A stretch of DNA of 31,007 bases from JAVEVH01 sp034005145 (GCA_034005145.1 JAVEVH010000005.1:1-31007); one strand, 5' to 3'. Positions 1 through 10,047 are shown, counted from the first letter of the stretch. Numbers and translations are program-made. The notes: generated by a model from the sequence alone, not told the origin.

Positions 1-985
1 AGTAGAGAGTACCATCTGCAGAGAGTGCAGTTCCATTGTAAGAGATATTTGAAGATCTTGTATTATTAGTAATAGCAGTAATAGATGTTTTAGAAGGAGC
101 CCACATAGATATTCCATCAAATGTTGAATTAGTATTTACTTGAATTTGATAATATATTCCGGTATCTCCAGTATTTGGATCAGAGAAAATTGCACTAAAC
201 TCTGGTGTTAAATCACTAACATTGGTAGGGTTAGTTAATGTCTCTGCTAACAAGGAAGTAGGTGCATTCGGCGGAGTATCCATTGTAAATTGAGCAGTTG
301 AAGACCAACTACTGACTGCATCATTTTGATTCCAGAATCTAATCCTCCAATAGTAGGTAGTTCCATTGTAAGATAGTGTTGTACCATTGTATGAAATATC
401 TGAACTTCTTGCTCCATTGGTTATTGGAGTAATAGATTGTTGTCCACTGTCCCACATTACAGTACCAGTGAATGTATTATTTGTATTTACCTCTATTTCA
501 TAATAAACTCCTGTGTCTCCTGCACCATCATTAAAGATAGCACTAAACTCTGGTGTTAAATCTCCAACTCTAGGAGGGTTGCTAAGAGCCTCTGTTAATA
601 GAGAGGTAGGAGCACTTGGTGCCATATCCATTGTAAATTGAGCTGTTGAAGACCAAGGACTTTCTACATCACCATTATCCCAGAATTTAATTCTCCAATA
701 GTAGGTGGTACCGTTGTTAGACAGAGTAGTACCATCGTATGAAATATCTGAACTTCTTGCTCCATTGGTTATTGGAGAGATAGGGGTTTTATTACTATCC
801 CACATAACGGTACCAGTAAAAGTATTATTTGTATTTACCTGTATTTGATAATATATACCTGTATCTCCAGTATCTGGATCTGAGAAAACTGCACTAAATT
901 CGGGTGTTAAATCTCCTACAGCTGTAGGATTTGTAGATCCTTCAGTTTGTAATGAAGAAGGAGCACTTGGAGTTAGATTATAAGC
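1..985 (-). repeat. Three FN3-like repeats of about 350 bp (last one cut by window edge)
   Basis: Translated repeats share NPTxVxDLTPEFSA, a DTGxYYxIxVNTN strand, FxGTVMWDS, RSSDISYxGT and TYYWRIRFWD. The DLTPEFSA block recurs near plus-strand positions 201, 549 and 901, a period of about 350 bp. The same module recurs in the neighbouring gene at 3240-5375. Confidence 0.8.
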
Positions 986-3142
986 CTCTTCGGATTGTAA
1001 TGTAACAGATTGAGAAACCTTTCTTTGAATATATATTACTGTATAATATGAAGGTAAGTTAGAAACACTGTTTGTACTGGGTGAAGCTGAATGATAGTGA
1101 GAGCCGCCAGCAAAATTTGCACCTGTTCCATATATACTTAATGTTGCAGAGGGAGTCCCAGTTGTAAGTGTTGAAGTGTGTGAATGTGTACTATTTCCAC
1201 TAAATGTTCCAGGAGTAGAGGAGCTAAGTACAAACTTATCGTTTAGATCTGTGTATTGATTCCATCCTAATGGAGGTACTGCTGAAGAGGGTATTATATT
1301 ATTCTCATTTACATATATTGCACTATTTGCTTTTGCTAATATAGTTGTCATATATGGAGGCATATGATTAGCACTATTTACAACTGCACTAGATATCGTA
1401 TGTGTATGAGTCCCTGTTGCTCCAGTTCCACTTAATGCTGGAGGATTAGTATATCTTATTATTACAATTCCAGAACCACCAGTTCCTCCTGAGGCAATAC
1501 TACCACCACCACCACCTCCTCCTCCGGTATTTGCGGTTCCATTACTACCAGCTACAGAACGGACATTAGAACCATTTCCTCCTCCTCCTGCACCACCAGT
1601 ACCAGCAGGATTATTTACTGAACCACCACCACCACCACCGGCGTAGTAAAGTGATGTCCCTGTGATTGAATATGCAGACCCAGATCCTCCATTTCCAGGG
1701 ACGGTTTGGCTAGTAGATGTAGTTCCTGCAGCACCTTTTCCACCACCACCACCAGCAGTTATATTGCTACCTATAGAATTTCCTCCCGAATTACCCTGAC
1801 TTCCACTTCCTCCATATGTCGTTGTAGAGGTACCATAGTGTCCTCCAGCTCCACCTCCAGATCCTCCATTTTGACCATTAGTATTGATTGGTCCACCACC
1901 ACCTCCTCCATAAGCAGTTAGGCCAATAAATACTGAATTTCCACCATTATTATTTGCTGATCCACCGCCCCCAACTGTTACATTTTTACTTCCAGAGGTA
2001 ATAGAATAAGAAGTATTATATACAACACCACCCGCACCACCTCCTCCTCCGGAATCCCATCCACCACCACCACCTCCTCCTACAACTAAAGCCTCAACAG
2101 TTCCTCCTACATTTGCAACAAAAGTACCACTACTTGTAAACTTATGTATCTTATATCCACTTGCATACGTAATTGTTCCCCCCGTAGCATTGAGAGGTTC
2201 TGTAATGGTATTAGCAGAAGCACTAGGTCCAGCTGTTGTGGTTCCAGTATTAGCAGTATGTGAATGTGTAGTTGCTCCTTGTACTGAACTTCCATACGAA
2301 CTATTTACTCTTGGCATAGAGTTATCTAATGCTGTAAATCTTGTATATCCTGATGGAGTTGTATCATCAAAAAGTGAAATTAAACCACTACTAATAAGGA
2401 ATTCATTGTCATAACAAAGAATCATGTCTCTGTATTGTGGTAAGGTAGAATCCGAATTTACTGTAGCAGCAAGATTTGAGTGGGTATGAGTTGTATTTGT
2501 ACCAGTAGTACCACTAGAAGTAGAACCTGCAATATTGGTAGTTGATATAGAAGTTGAGGTTGCTGATAAAGTATTATGAGAGTGAGAAGATGAGTCATAT
2601 GTTGATCCAAATGTAGTAGAGGACCCGTACAGGAATCTATTATTCATTCCTGATGGAGCAGCTGTCCATCCAGAGGGACATGTTGTATCTGCATACATAT
2701 ATATGTTGCCACTCCAGGTAAGAAAACCATTTGTAGCACCAGAATTCCCATAATATACATAGATTGTCTTTCCTCCATTAGGCAAAGAAGGAATTCTTGT
2801 CCATACTTTTGTAGAAGTAGTATTACAATCATCTTCTATCCAATAGTCAAGCGAAGAAGAATCATCACTATCTATAAACTTTAAGTCTCCACAATCTGCT
2901 TGTAATTTACTCTGAGATATTAAAGTTTGAGTATCTAATATAACTAACACATCCTCATTTGTAAGCGTACTACCAGAGGTATTAGCTACTAAAAGAGGTC
3001 TTCTATACATCCAACTAGGATTGTACCAAGCACTACTTTCTTTAGCTAAGAGGAAGTACAGGGAAATAGATATCCCTATTAGTATGAGTATAAAAGTTAC
3101 CAAAAAGAGTATTCTTTTTTTATGATTAAGATTTTTTTTCAT
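1..3142 (-). CDS. Giant surface protein: DUF2341, tail-collar-like, glycine-rich and FN3-like modules (3' end outside window)
   Basis: I found this by reading the minus strand from an ATG at 3142; the frame stays open to position 1, so the C-terminus is missing (at least 1047 residues). Visible order: a TM segment at about residues 14-33; a DUF2341-type domain from about 38 (WYNPSWMYRRPLLV) to 135; a tail-collar-like module (TTCPSGWTAAPSG) at about 140-235; a second such module (PSGYTRFTALDNSMPRV) to about 325; a glycine-rich domain at about 325-565 with runs of 5-7 Gly ending in IVIIRYT; a third collar-like module at about 570-710; then FN3-like repeats from about 719. Several HxH pairs occur (HSH, HTH, HYH). 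It is third in a minus-strand operon of exported proteins. An adhesin or cell-surface fibre is my inference; the domain assignments rest on motif recognition only. Confidence 0.85.
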   Translation of the reverse strand, partial: MKKNLNHKKRILFLVTFILILIGISISLYFLLAKESSAWYNPSWMYRRPLLVANTSGSTLTNEDVLVILDTQTLISQSKLQADCGDLKFIDSDDSSSLDYWIEDDCNTTSTKVWTRIPSLPNGGKTIYVYYGNSGATNGFLTWSGNIYMYADTTCPSGWTAAPSGMNNRFLYGSSTTFGSTYDSSSHSHNTLSATSTSISTTNIAGSTSSGTTGTNTTHTHSNLAATVNSDSTLPQYRDMILCYDNEFLISSGLISLFDDTTPSGYTRFTALDNSMPRVNSSYGSSVQGATTHSHTANTGTTTAGPSASANTITEPLNATGGTITYASGYKIHKFTSSGTFVANVGGTVEALVVGGGGGGGWDSGGGGGAGGVVYNTSYSITSGSKNVTVGGGGSANNNGGNSVFIGLTAYGGGGGGPINTNGQNGGSGGGAGGHYGTSTTTYGGSGSQGNSGGNSIGSNITAGGGGGKGAAGTTSTSQTVPGNGGSGSAYSITGTSLYYAGGGGGGSVNNPAGTGGAGGGGNGSNVRSVAGSNGTANTGGGGGGGGSIASGGTGGSGIVIIRYTNPPALSGTGATGTHTHTISSAVVNSANHMPPYMTTILAKANSAIYVNENNIIPSSAVPPLGWNQYTDLNDKFVLSSSTPGTFSGNSTHSHTSTLTTGTPSATLSIYGTGANFAGGSHYHSASPSTNSVSNLPSYYTVIYIQRKVSQSVTLQSEEAYNLTPSAPSSLQTEGSTNPTAVGDLTPEFSAVFSDPDTGDTGIYYQIQVNTNNTFTGTVMWDSNKTPISPITNGARSSDISYDGTTLSNNGTTYYWRIKFWDNGDVESPWSSTAQFTMDMAPSAPTSLLTEALSNPPRVGDLTPEFSAIFNDGAGDTGVYYEIEVNTNNTFTGTVMWDSGQQSITPITNGARSSDISYNGTTLSYNGTTYYWRIRFWNQNDAVSSWSSTAQFTMDTPPNAPTSLLAETLTNPTNVSDLTPEFSAIFSDPNTGDTGIYYQIQVNTNSTFDGISMWAPSKTSITAITNNTRSSNISYNGTALSADGTLY

Positions 3143-3203
3143 TTATCTTTTCTGCTGTATTAGTTTTACAATATTAACCCTAGATTTTCAATTAAAGGTG
3201 ATT

Positions 3204-6017
3204 TTAATTTAATCTTAATCCATTCATTCTTAAACCATTAAATAGTTGATGATTAAGATTTGTTACAAAGGATGCAGTAGCTGACCAATCTCCCTGTAAA
3301 TCATCTGTATCCCAGAATCTAATTCTCCAGTAGTATGTAGAGGAATCATCTGCTAAGGCTGTACCTGCATATGTATAGTTTGGTGATCTTGCACCACTAC
3401 TTACAGATGTAGAAAGTTTACCTGTATCCCATTTAACTGTACCAAGGAAATTAGATTGAGTATTTATCTCTATCTCATATGCTGTAGCAGCATTACCATT
3501 GACATCGTTATGTATAGCAGAGAACTGAGGATATAAACTTGCTACTGCGTTTGGATTAGATGAGCCATCTGTTAATAGGTCTGTTGGAGGACTAGGTTGT
3601 CTTTGCATTCTAAAATTTGCAACAGCAGACCAATTACTTACAGCATCATTTTGGTCCCAGAATCTAATTCTCCAATAGTAGATAGTTCCATTTGTGGTTA
3701 AGTTAACAGGTGTATAAGATATCTCACTAGATCTACTACCATTAGTAATGGCTGGGCTATGAGAAACTTTATTACTATCCCACATAACAGTACCAGTAAA
3801 GGTATCGTTTGTATTAACTTCTATTTCATAATATGTACCAGTATCACCAGCATCACTATCTGTAAACACAGCACTAAACTCAGGAGTAGTATCACTAACA
3901 TTAGTATTGTTAGTTACACTATCTGTTTGTAATCCAGAAGGAGCATCGGGTTGATTTTGCATCTTAAAGTTTGCTGTAGCAGACCAACTACTAACGGCAT
4001 CCTTTTGATCCCAAAATCTAATTCTCCAGTAGTAGGTGGTATTGTTATGTGTAAATGCTGTTCCAGAATATGATATATCCGAGGATCTCGCGTTATGATT
4101 AATAGCTGATATACTCATTTTACCACTATCCCACATTACAGTACCTGTAAAAGAAGAATTGGTATTTACTTCTAATTCATAATATATACCAGTATCACTA
4201 CTTTCTGGGTCCGTAAATACAGCACTGAATTCTGGTGTTAAATCACCTACATTTGTAGGGTTAGTTGTACCTTCTGTATAAAGTGCACTAGGCGCGTTAG
4301 GAGGATTATTCATTGTAAAATTAGCAGTAGCAGACCATGCTCCTACAGTCCCATTATTATCTGTGAACCTAATTCTCCAGTAATATGTGGCTCCATTTTG
4401 AGTAAGAGGTGTTCCTGCGTAGGATATTGTTGGACTTCTTACTCCAATGGCAGTTGAAGTCATTGATTGTTGACCGCTACTCCACATTACAGTTCCGTTA
4501 AAGGCTGAAGATGTATTTACATCTATCTCATATTGAGTACCTGTATCCCCTGTATCAGGGTCATTAAATATTGCACTAAATTCAGGAGTGGTATCATCTA
4601 CACCCGAAGGGTTAGTAGCTCCCTCTGTTTGTAAAAGAGTAGGTGCTGTTGGGGGTTGGTTCATTGTGAATTGAGCTGTAGCAGACCATGCTCCAACAGT
4701 ACCATAGTTATCTGTAAATCTAATCCTCCAGTAATATGTTGCTCCATTTAATGCTAAAGCAGAGCCTCCATACTGGATTTCAGGACTGTATGTAGTTCTT
4801 GCAGTAGATGCCATTGTTTGTTGACCACTTTGCCAAAGGATAGATCCGGAGAAATCATTTGTTGTATTAACTTGAATCTCATATTTTGTACCAGTATCTG
4901 ATGTATTTGGATCTTGGAATTTAGCTCTAAAATCTGGTAGCTGATCACTAACTCTAGTCGGATTAGTAGCCTGTTCTGTTTGTAATTCTGTAGGAGCACT
5001 TGGTGGAGTATTCATAGTAAAAGTATTTGTTCCTGTAGACCATGCACCCTCAACATTACTATTATCCCAAAATTTAATTCTCCAGTAATATGTAGTTCCA
5101 TTTAAAGATAGATTAGAGGGTATATATGCTTTTGAAGGAATTGTATTTCCCTGTGATACAGCAGGTGATAATGATGTTTTTGTACTATCCCACATTACAG
5201 TACCTGTAAATGTAGAATTTGTGTTTACCTGTATTTGGTAATAGATCGCAGTATCAGAAGTATCTGGATCAACATATGTTGCAGTAAATCCGGGATATGT
5301 ATTTGTAACACCTATTGGATTAGAAACACCTTCTACTTTAAGGTTTGTTGGAGATGAGGGTGCTTGATTATCAAGAATGAAGGATGCAGTTAATGTATAA
5401 CTGGAGGTAACATTGGTTGGAGTTCTGCTTGCACTAGTCGAGCTATCACTCCATTGAGTAAAGATATAACCGGTATTAGCAACAGCAGTAACCTGTGTTC
5501 CACTCCCACCTCTACATATACTTTGTGATGTAGTACCACTAATATAACCACCAGTACCAGCACTAAAGTTTACTGTATATTTTTGTAACCAACAGGTTCT
5601 AGTGTCCGTACCACATGATCCACAATCATCATATCGTGTACAGCTAGTAGAAGTGGAAGAACAACCGTTGTCAGAAGTTACTGTATAGTATGATCCCGAA
5701 AGAGTTGAACATGCAGGAGGTGTACAGCTACCACATGTACCACCACAAGAGGTAGAAGTGTTATAACAGAAAGAAGAGTAAGAAGAGCTACAACTCCATG
5801 GAGCATATTGAGTACAATTATTATATACACATGAAGTAGTAATATATGTAGCACAACAGGCCTCAATCTTTCTTACAGAACAATTACAATCGTATGTATA
5901 TCCACTACTACAAGAAGCTCCTGAATTATCATCAGGCTCACACCAAGCAGTAGCCTCACTCTTTAGACTGAGGGTGAATAGAGAGAGGAAAATTGTAATA
6001 AAGAGAATCTTTTTCAA
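3204..6017 (-). CDS. Secreted Cys-rich protein with InlB-like B-repeat and six FN3-like repeats
   Basis: 937 residues. A signal peptide covers residues 1-23 (hydrophobic core LFITIFLSLFTLSL, likely cut after EATA). Residues 24-145 are extremely Cys-rich (roughly 27 Cys, including CNCS, CCAT and CGGTCGSC), implying many disulfides. Residues about 147-213 resemble a divergent InlB B-repeat (YTVNFSAGTGGYISG, then GYIFTQWSD). From about 215 to 920 come six FN3-like repeats of about 118 residues, each opening with a PxxPTxLxTE motif and containing TYYWRIRFWD. The protein ends in FNGLRMNGLRLN, with no LPXTG and no C-terminal membrane segment. It sits 22 bp after the 6040 gene and 61 bp before the 3142 gene on the same strand. 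A surface-layer or adhesion role is inferred from architecture only. Confidence 0.85.
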   Translation of the reverse strand: MKKILFITIFLSLFTLSLKSEATAWCEPDDNSGASCSSGYTYDCNCSVRKIEACCATYITTSCVYNNCTQYAPWSCSSSYSSFCYNTSTSCGGTCGSCTPPACSTLSGSYYTVTSDNGCSSTSTSCTRYDDCGSCGTDTRTCWLQKYTVNFSAGTGGYISGTTSQSICRGGSGTQVTAVANTGYIFTQWSDSSTSASRTPTNVTSSYTLTASFILDNQAPSSPTNLKVEGVSNPIGVTNTYPGFTATYVDPDTSDTAIYYQIQVNTNSTFTGTVMWDSTKTSLSPAVSQGNTIPSKAYIPSNLSLNGTTYYWRIKFWDNSNVEGAWSTGTNTFTMNTPPSAPTELQTEQATNPTRVSDQLPDFRAKFQDPNTSDTGTKYEIQVNTTNDFSGSILWQSGQQTMASTARTTYSPEIQYGGSALALNGATYYWRIRFTDNYGTVGAWSATAQFTMNQPPTAPTLLQTEGATNPSGVDDTTPEFSAIFNDPDTGDTGTQYEIDVNTSSAFNGTVMWSSGQQSMTSTAIGVRSPTISYAGTPLTQNGATYYWRIRFTDNNGTVGAWSATANFTMNNPPNAPSALYTEGTTNPTNVGDLTPEFSAVFTDPESSDTGIYYELEVNTNSSFTGTVMWDSGKMSISAINHNARSSDISYSGTAFTHNNTTYYWRIRFWDQKDAVSSWSATANFKMQNQPDAPSGLQTDSVTNNTNVSDTTPEFSAVFTDSDAGDTGTYYEIEVNTNDTFTGTVMWDSNKVSHSPAITNGSRSSEISYTPVNLTTNGTIYYWRIRFWDQNDAVSNWSAVANFRMQRQPSPPTDLLTDGSSNPNAVASLYPQFSAIHNDVNGNAATAYEIEINTQSNFLGTVKWDTGKLSTSVSSGARSPNYTYAGTALADDSSTYYWRIRFWDTDDLQGDWSATASFVTNLNHQLFNGLRMNGLRLN
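3240..5375 (-). repeat. Six FN3-like repeats of about 354 bp
   Basis: Six tandem modules begin at the translated motifs SSPTNLKVEG, SAPTELQTEQ, TAPTLLQTEG, NAPSALYTEG, DAPSGLQTDS and SPPTDLLTDG. At DNA level many blocks are nearly identical to each other and to the repeats at 1-985, especially the TYYWRIRFW and VMWDS segments, so they are possible recombination substrates. Confidence 0.8.
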
Positions 6018-6039
6018 TTAATATTAATAAAATATTATC

Positions 6040-6642
6040 TTACTTATTTTTTCTTTTAAATTTCTTACTACCTATTAACCATCCTATTAATCCAGAAACA
6101 AGAGATAGGGCAACTATTCCTAGCCATATTCCAACCTTTTTTAATAATTCTTTACCATTATCATCCTCTACTATTGCAGTCTCTTCCTCAACAAAATCTG
6201 TAATTAATACTGAAAAGAATGTAGTACTTAATTTCTCTCCCTGAGGAGTAGTTAGATCTACATTAATTGGAAGAGCATTAGTAGAGGTATTTAATACGGA
6301 AAAAACAACAAACCAATTACCATATTCATCAACAGAGGTATCATAGATAATATCATTAAAATATACATTAACAGTAGAAAGAGGCTGTGCTTTCCCTGAG
6401 ACCTTTAATACATCTCCTACCTCTGTTTGTACGATACCATTACCATCTATCTGTACAACATTATTATTAATAGCTACAAAATCTAAATATGGACTATATT
6501 CATATCCTAACTGTCCATATACAGAGGGTACTCCATTAGTAAAAGAAAAAACTTTAGAACAAGAGAGTATTTCTTTAAAAGAGATAGTAAAGAGTGTAAG
6601 AGTGATTATTAATATTTTTAATGGGAGTGAAGTATATTTCAT
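6040..6642 (-). CDS. Small exported Ig-like protein with C-terminal membrane anchor
   Basis: 200 residues. An N-terminal signal or TM segment (LPLKILIITLTLFTISF) is followed by one extracytoplasmic beta domain at about residues 60-150. The pattern VGDVLKVSGKAQPLSTVNVY, then DEYGNWFVVF, is typical of bacterial Ig-like (Big_6-like) modules. A C-terminal TM helix (VGIWLGIVALSLVSGLIGWLIG) ends in a basic tail KKFKRKNK, giving a type I topology like a sortase-independent anchor. It is the first gene of the minus-strand surface-protein operon and faces the 6790 gene divergently. It could anchor or organise the two larger proteins downstream (inference). Confidence 0.75.
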   Translation of the reverse strand: MKYTSLPLKILIITLTLFTISFKEILSCSKVFSFTNGVPSVYGQLGYEYSPYLDFVAINNNVVQIDGNGIVQTEVGDVLKVSGKAQPLSTVNVYFNDIIYDTSVDEYGNWFVVFSVLNTSTNALPINVDLTTPQGEKLSTTFFSVLITDFVEEETAIVEDDNGKELLKKVGIWLGIVALSLVSGLIGWLIGSKKFKRKNK

Positions 6643-6674
6643 ACCTATATATACAAGAGTTTATATGTATCTCA

Positions 6675-6703
6675 ATTTTGTAGTATTTACTATATATTGT
6701 CAA
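6675..6703 (-). promoter_or_regulatory. Candidate promoter of the surface-protein operon
   Basis: On the minus strand TTGACA (6703-6698), a 17-bp spacer and CAAAAT (6680-6675) lie 32 bp before the 6642 start codon. The -35 is perfect and the -10 matches four of six positions. Confidence 0.4.
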
Positions 6704-6725
6704 TTAAAAAATATAAATTTCTATC

Positions 6726-6754
6726 TTGCACTCTTTTTTAAACCTCTGTACTAT
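6726..6754 (+). promoter_or_regulatory. Candidate sigma-70-type promoter of the 6790 gene
   Basis: TTGCAC (6726-6731), a 17-bp spacer and TACTAT (6749-6754), 35 bp before the ATG at 6790. The rest of the 6643-6789 gap is plain AT-rich DNA. Confidence 0.5.
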
Positions 6755-6789
6755 ATTAATTAGTAATATTATTTCAAAAATTATCTTAA

Positions 6790-9700
6790 ATGGATAACAA
6801 ATATATTGTAATGTATAGGGTTAAGAGATATTTAAAGATATTTTCTTTTGCCCTACTTTTTCTTTTAATAGGGTTACTAATATTTGAATATATTAGAATT
6901 AAACCTAAGGATGTATATTTTACTAATATTACATCTAGTTCTGTGAGTGTGAGTTGGACTACATCTTCTCCTATGAAAGGATATGCAACTGTAGTTGATG
7001 TTAAAGATGTATTACCAATATCATTCCTTACATTAGGTAAAGAGCTTTCATATGATACAAGGGATATAAAAGCTGCAGAGTTGTTAAATGTTGAAAAGAC
7101 AATGGACAATCTCTCAGAGAGTGAAGACTCTAATGTAACAATGAATGAGATAGAGACAGAGATTAAGGTAGAGCAAATAGGTAAGTACTACACTCATCAT
7201 ATTGAAATAAAGAATTTAGATCCCCAAAGTGAGTATAGGATAATGGTAGGAGATGGTTTAATGTTTACTAAGGTAGCTGATATTACGGATAATAAGGTAG
7301 TAAAGACAACAACAATAGCAGAGGATATAGTTACACCTATTCCTATTTACGGAAGTGTAAGGGATGCTCAGGGTAAAGAGGGTAATATCCAAGATTTACC
7401 TCCAGTTTCGGATGCTATTGTATATTTCAACTATACTGATAACGTTACTGGTCGTAAGAGCAATATTGTATCTGGTTCAATAAATGAGAGTGGTAATTGG
7501 TATCTAGATGTTTCTGATGCCTTTTATAATGGCGAAGGTGTAAGTTTTGTTGAAGAATACGGTGTAGCAGGAGCTGCTAATATTTTAGGAGAAGTTACTA
7601 TTAATACAGGAACAGAAGGCATTTGGAAAAAGACTGTTAATATTGATGAGTCCGCACCTGTAGAAACAATTGTAATTAATGACCCCACTAGTAGTAATGA
7701 AGAGGATATGACAGGCTCTGTTGTAAAGATAAGTGCACTAGGTAGTAATAGTGAGGTTGTAAAGGGTGTTAATGCTATGGAAGCTGGTTGTTATTGGATT
7801 TCATACTGTGGATGTGGAAGTAATGTAACAGGCACATGGGTTGATTGTGATTGTGATCCTAATGTATTGGTAAGTAGGGGGTGTACAACACAACAAACAG
7901 CTCAGGAGGCTGTTGAAGATGTTCAAAAGGAGATTGCAGCAACACAAACTACTAATGAGGGAGGAGTAACCCAAACATGTACAAGTACAATGACACAAGC
8001 CAATTTAAACGCTATGGAAGCGGGTCTTCCATGTTGTTGGAGTGGAGTACTAGGTAGAGTTGTAGAAGTTTCTGGTGTTAAGAAGTGTATTGCTACTAAT
8101 ATTAAAACTGAGGATATTCCTGGAACAGTGGGGGCAGATGGTGATATTGATGAGGTAGATGTATATAATCCAGTAGATCAGCAATGTACTAGCGAGGGCT
8201 GCCTATGTCAAGATCCAGATGGTTGTAGATGTCTTTATGATTATGAGAATAGTACTGCATATGGTGGGTCAGTTATTATTAAGCAAGGCGAGGTCTGTGC
8301 AACTACATACAATGAAACAATAACAAGAAACTGTGACAGCAATCAAGTTTATGATGCCGAACTTGGATGTGTGACGAGACCATCAAATCCTATAACACCT
8401 GGGTCAGAATGTAATACTAACAATTCTTCCTATCTTAATGATGGAACTGTTGACGAAGATGGAAAATGTATTCAAAACGATTATATGGAAAAGTGTAATT
8501 TAGGCAATGTACCTCTAGCAGCATATAATATATATGGTGTGTGTGAAGAATTGGGAGCATGTAATGGTGGTTGGAAATTAGTAAATACAAAATGGAAATG
8601 TACTAGTAATGATAATGAAGAATCGGTACCTAATCCGATTGCAACAGCAGGTGAGATTTGTCCTATTAACCCTATCGAAGAGTGCTGGAAAAAATATACT
8701 AGCCTACCGCTTTATATGATAGATAAAGAAAAAAATATTTTTATTTGTTTAAGCAATACTTGGGAGGAAACAAATTTAGAAACTTTGCCCTCTACAGGTA
8801 ATGATCCAAGGAATACATTAGATCTCTCTTCATATTACTATTTTAATGAGAATGGTGATCTTATCCATAATATTCAAGGATTAGGATACCCTGCTGAAGA
8901 CTCTGCAAAAGAGGTTTTTGCAATGGAAATAACTGTTCTCTCCCCTGGAGAGTTATGTTCTGCAGAGGAAGACAAGGGTTGCCTTTGTAAGGGTGGGTAT
9001 GATAACAATCAATACATCGCTAATGGTGAAAGATGTATTGATGTATATAGTTGTTGGATATCAATTGGTGAAGAGCATTCAAGAGACGGTAGAGTATGTA
9101 GAAGAGATGGCAGAGTTTGTGACGGAAACAATTGTGTAGATTCAACTACTGTAAAAGGGGTTTCTTCCCAGATTGAGATTTCTGAGCAAGCTTATGCACA
9201 AACAGAAGGAAGTACAAATGAGTATATTCTTGACCCACAAACAGGTATGATAGGAGGACTTGAAGAAGGTTCTTACATATTTGAACATCAAGGAAAAACA
9301 TACCTATTCAGTGTTACTTCTGAAAATCTAAATATTAATGATGGAAATATCCTTATCTATATAGATAGTAATGCAAACGCTATTTATGATGAAGGTGTCG
9401 ATACAAAAATTACAGATTTAGCCTCTAAAATAGAGATTACAACACTACAACAGACTTATAACTACTCCTTGAAGCAAGGATTCAACTTTATCTCTGTTCC
9501 TTTCTTAATTTCTAATAATGAAAGTAAGACAGCCGCTGGATTACTAACTAACCTTAATGAAGTTTATAATAATAGTATCTACTCAATCTCTAAATATGAT
9601 GGTAAATGGAAGGTAGTAGGACAAAATAGTAAGGTATATGATAATAATGACTTCCAATTAATACCAGGGCAAGGATATATTATTAAAGCAAGTAGAGATA

Positions 9701-10047
9701 TAGATATCTCTATTGTAGGCCAACCTGTTAAATTTGAATCTAGTGCAGACAATGCCAATATTACACTCTTTGAGGGATGGAATCTAATAGGTATGTATGG
9801 TACTAATGTAAAACAATATACTGCTAAGAGCTTAATACAGGGTATAAATGCATCTAATAATCCTAAGTTTACTGCAAACAATGTAACTAACTGGGAATCA
9901 GACGTACAAAGATATGACGGATTCCAATTAGATGTAGAAAACGGAGTAGAGATTGAATACGGTTTTGACTTCCCAATAAAGTTCTTACAAGGATACTTTG
10001 TAAGAGTAACAGAGGGACAAGGAAACTGGCAGCCTGAGTTAAGGTAA
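6790..10047 (+). CDS. Membrane-anchored Cys-rich surface protein with FN3 and GWNLIG-type C-terminal domains
   Basis: 1085 residues. An N-terminal TM helix (FSFALLFLLIGLLIFEYI, about 15-32) follows a short basic cytoplasmic stretch, so the rest is probably outside. An FN3-like domain spans about 36-160 (SSSVSVSWTT to LDPQSEYRIMVGDG). A carboxypeptidase-regulatory-like domain follows at about 183-290 (VSDAIVYFNYTDNVTGR, then NESGNWYLDVSD). Residues about 330-770 carry roughly 40 Cys in CxC, CxxC and CC patterns. The C-terminal 220 residues contain two related blocks, YSLKQGFNFISVPF and FEGWNLIGMYG, each followed by a GQGYII/LQGYFV segment. A second start lies at 6811; I kept the first. It reads away from the minus-strand surface operon and is probably part of the same envelope locus. 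No enzyme motif was found. Confidence 0.85.
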   Translation: MDNKYIVMYRVKRYLKIFSFALLFLLIGLLIFEYIRIKPKDVYFTNITSSSVSVSWTTSSPMKGYATVVDVKDVLPISFLTLGKELSYDTRDIKAAELLNVEKTMDNLSESEDSNVTMNEIETEIKVEQIGKYYTHHIEIKNLDPQSEYRIMVGDGLMFTKVADITDNKVVKTTTIAEDIVTPIPIYGSVRDAQGKEGNIQDLPPVSDAIVYFNYTDNVTGRKSNIVSGSINESGNWYLDVSDAFYNGEGVSFVEEYGVAGAANILGEVTINTGTEGIWKKTVNIDESAPVETIVINDPTSSNEEDMTGSVVKISALGSNSEVVKGVNAMEAGCYWISYCGCGSNVTGTWVDCDCDPNVLVSRGCTTQQTAQEAVEDVQKEIAATQTTNEGGVTQTCTSTMTQANLNAMEAGLPCCWSGVLGRVVEVSGVKKCIATNIKTEDIPGTVGADGDIDEVDVYNPVDQQCTSEGCLCQDPDGCRCLYDYENSTAYGGSVIIKQGEVCATTYNETITRNCDSNQVYDAELGCVTRPSNPITPGSECNTNNSSYLNDGTVDEDGKCIQNDYMEKCNLGNVPLAAYNIYGVCEELGACNGGWKLVNTKWKCTSNDNEESVPNPIATAGEICPINPIEECWKKYTSLPLYMIDKEKNIFICLSNTWEETNLETLPSTGNDPRNTLDLSSYYYFNENGDLIHNIQGLGYPAEDSAKEVFAMEITVLSPGELCSAEEDKGCLCKGGYDNNQYIANGERCIDVYSCWISIGEEHSRDGRVCRRDGRVCDGNNCVDSTTVKGVSSQIEISEQAYAQTEGSTNEYILDPQTGMIGGLEEGSYIFEHQGKTYLFSVTSENLNINDGNILIYIDSNANAIYDEGVDTKITDLASKIEITTLQQTYNYSLKQGFNFISVPFLISNNESKTAAGLLTNLNEVYNNSIYSISKYDGKWKVVGQNSKVYDNNDFQLIPGQGYIIKASRDIDISIVGQPVKFESSADNANITLFEGWNLIGMYGTNVKQYTAKSLIQGINASNNPKFTANNVTNWESDVQRYDGFQLDVENGVEIEYGFDFPIKFLQGYFVRVTEGQGNWQPELR

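Noticed and set aside
1706..2414. Short plus- and minus-strand open frames rich in Ser/Thr or Val/Leu
   Set aside because: They are alternative frames of the glycine-rich and repeat coding sequence of the large minus-strand gene that is open across the whole region.
3204..6017. CRISPR-like repeats
   Set aside because: The periodicity of about 350 bp is explained by translated FN3-like modules in one open frame; there are no short identical repeats with unique spacers.
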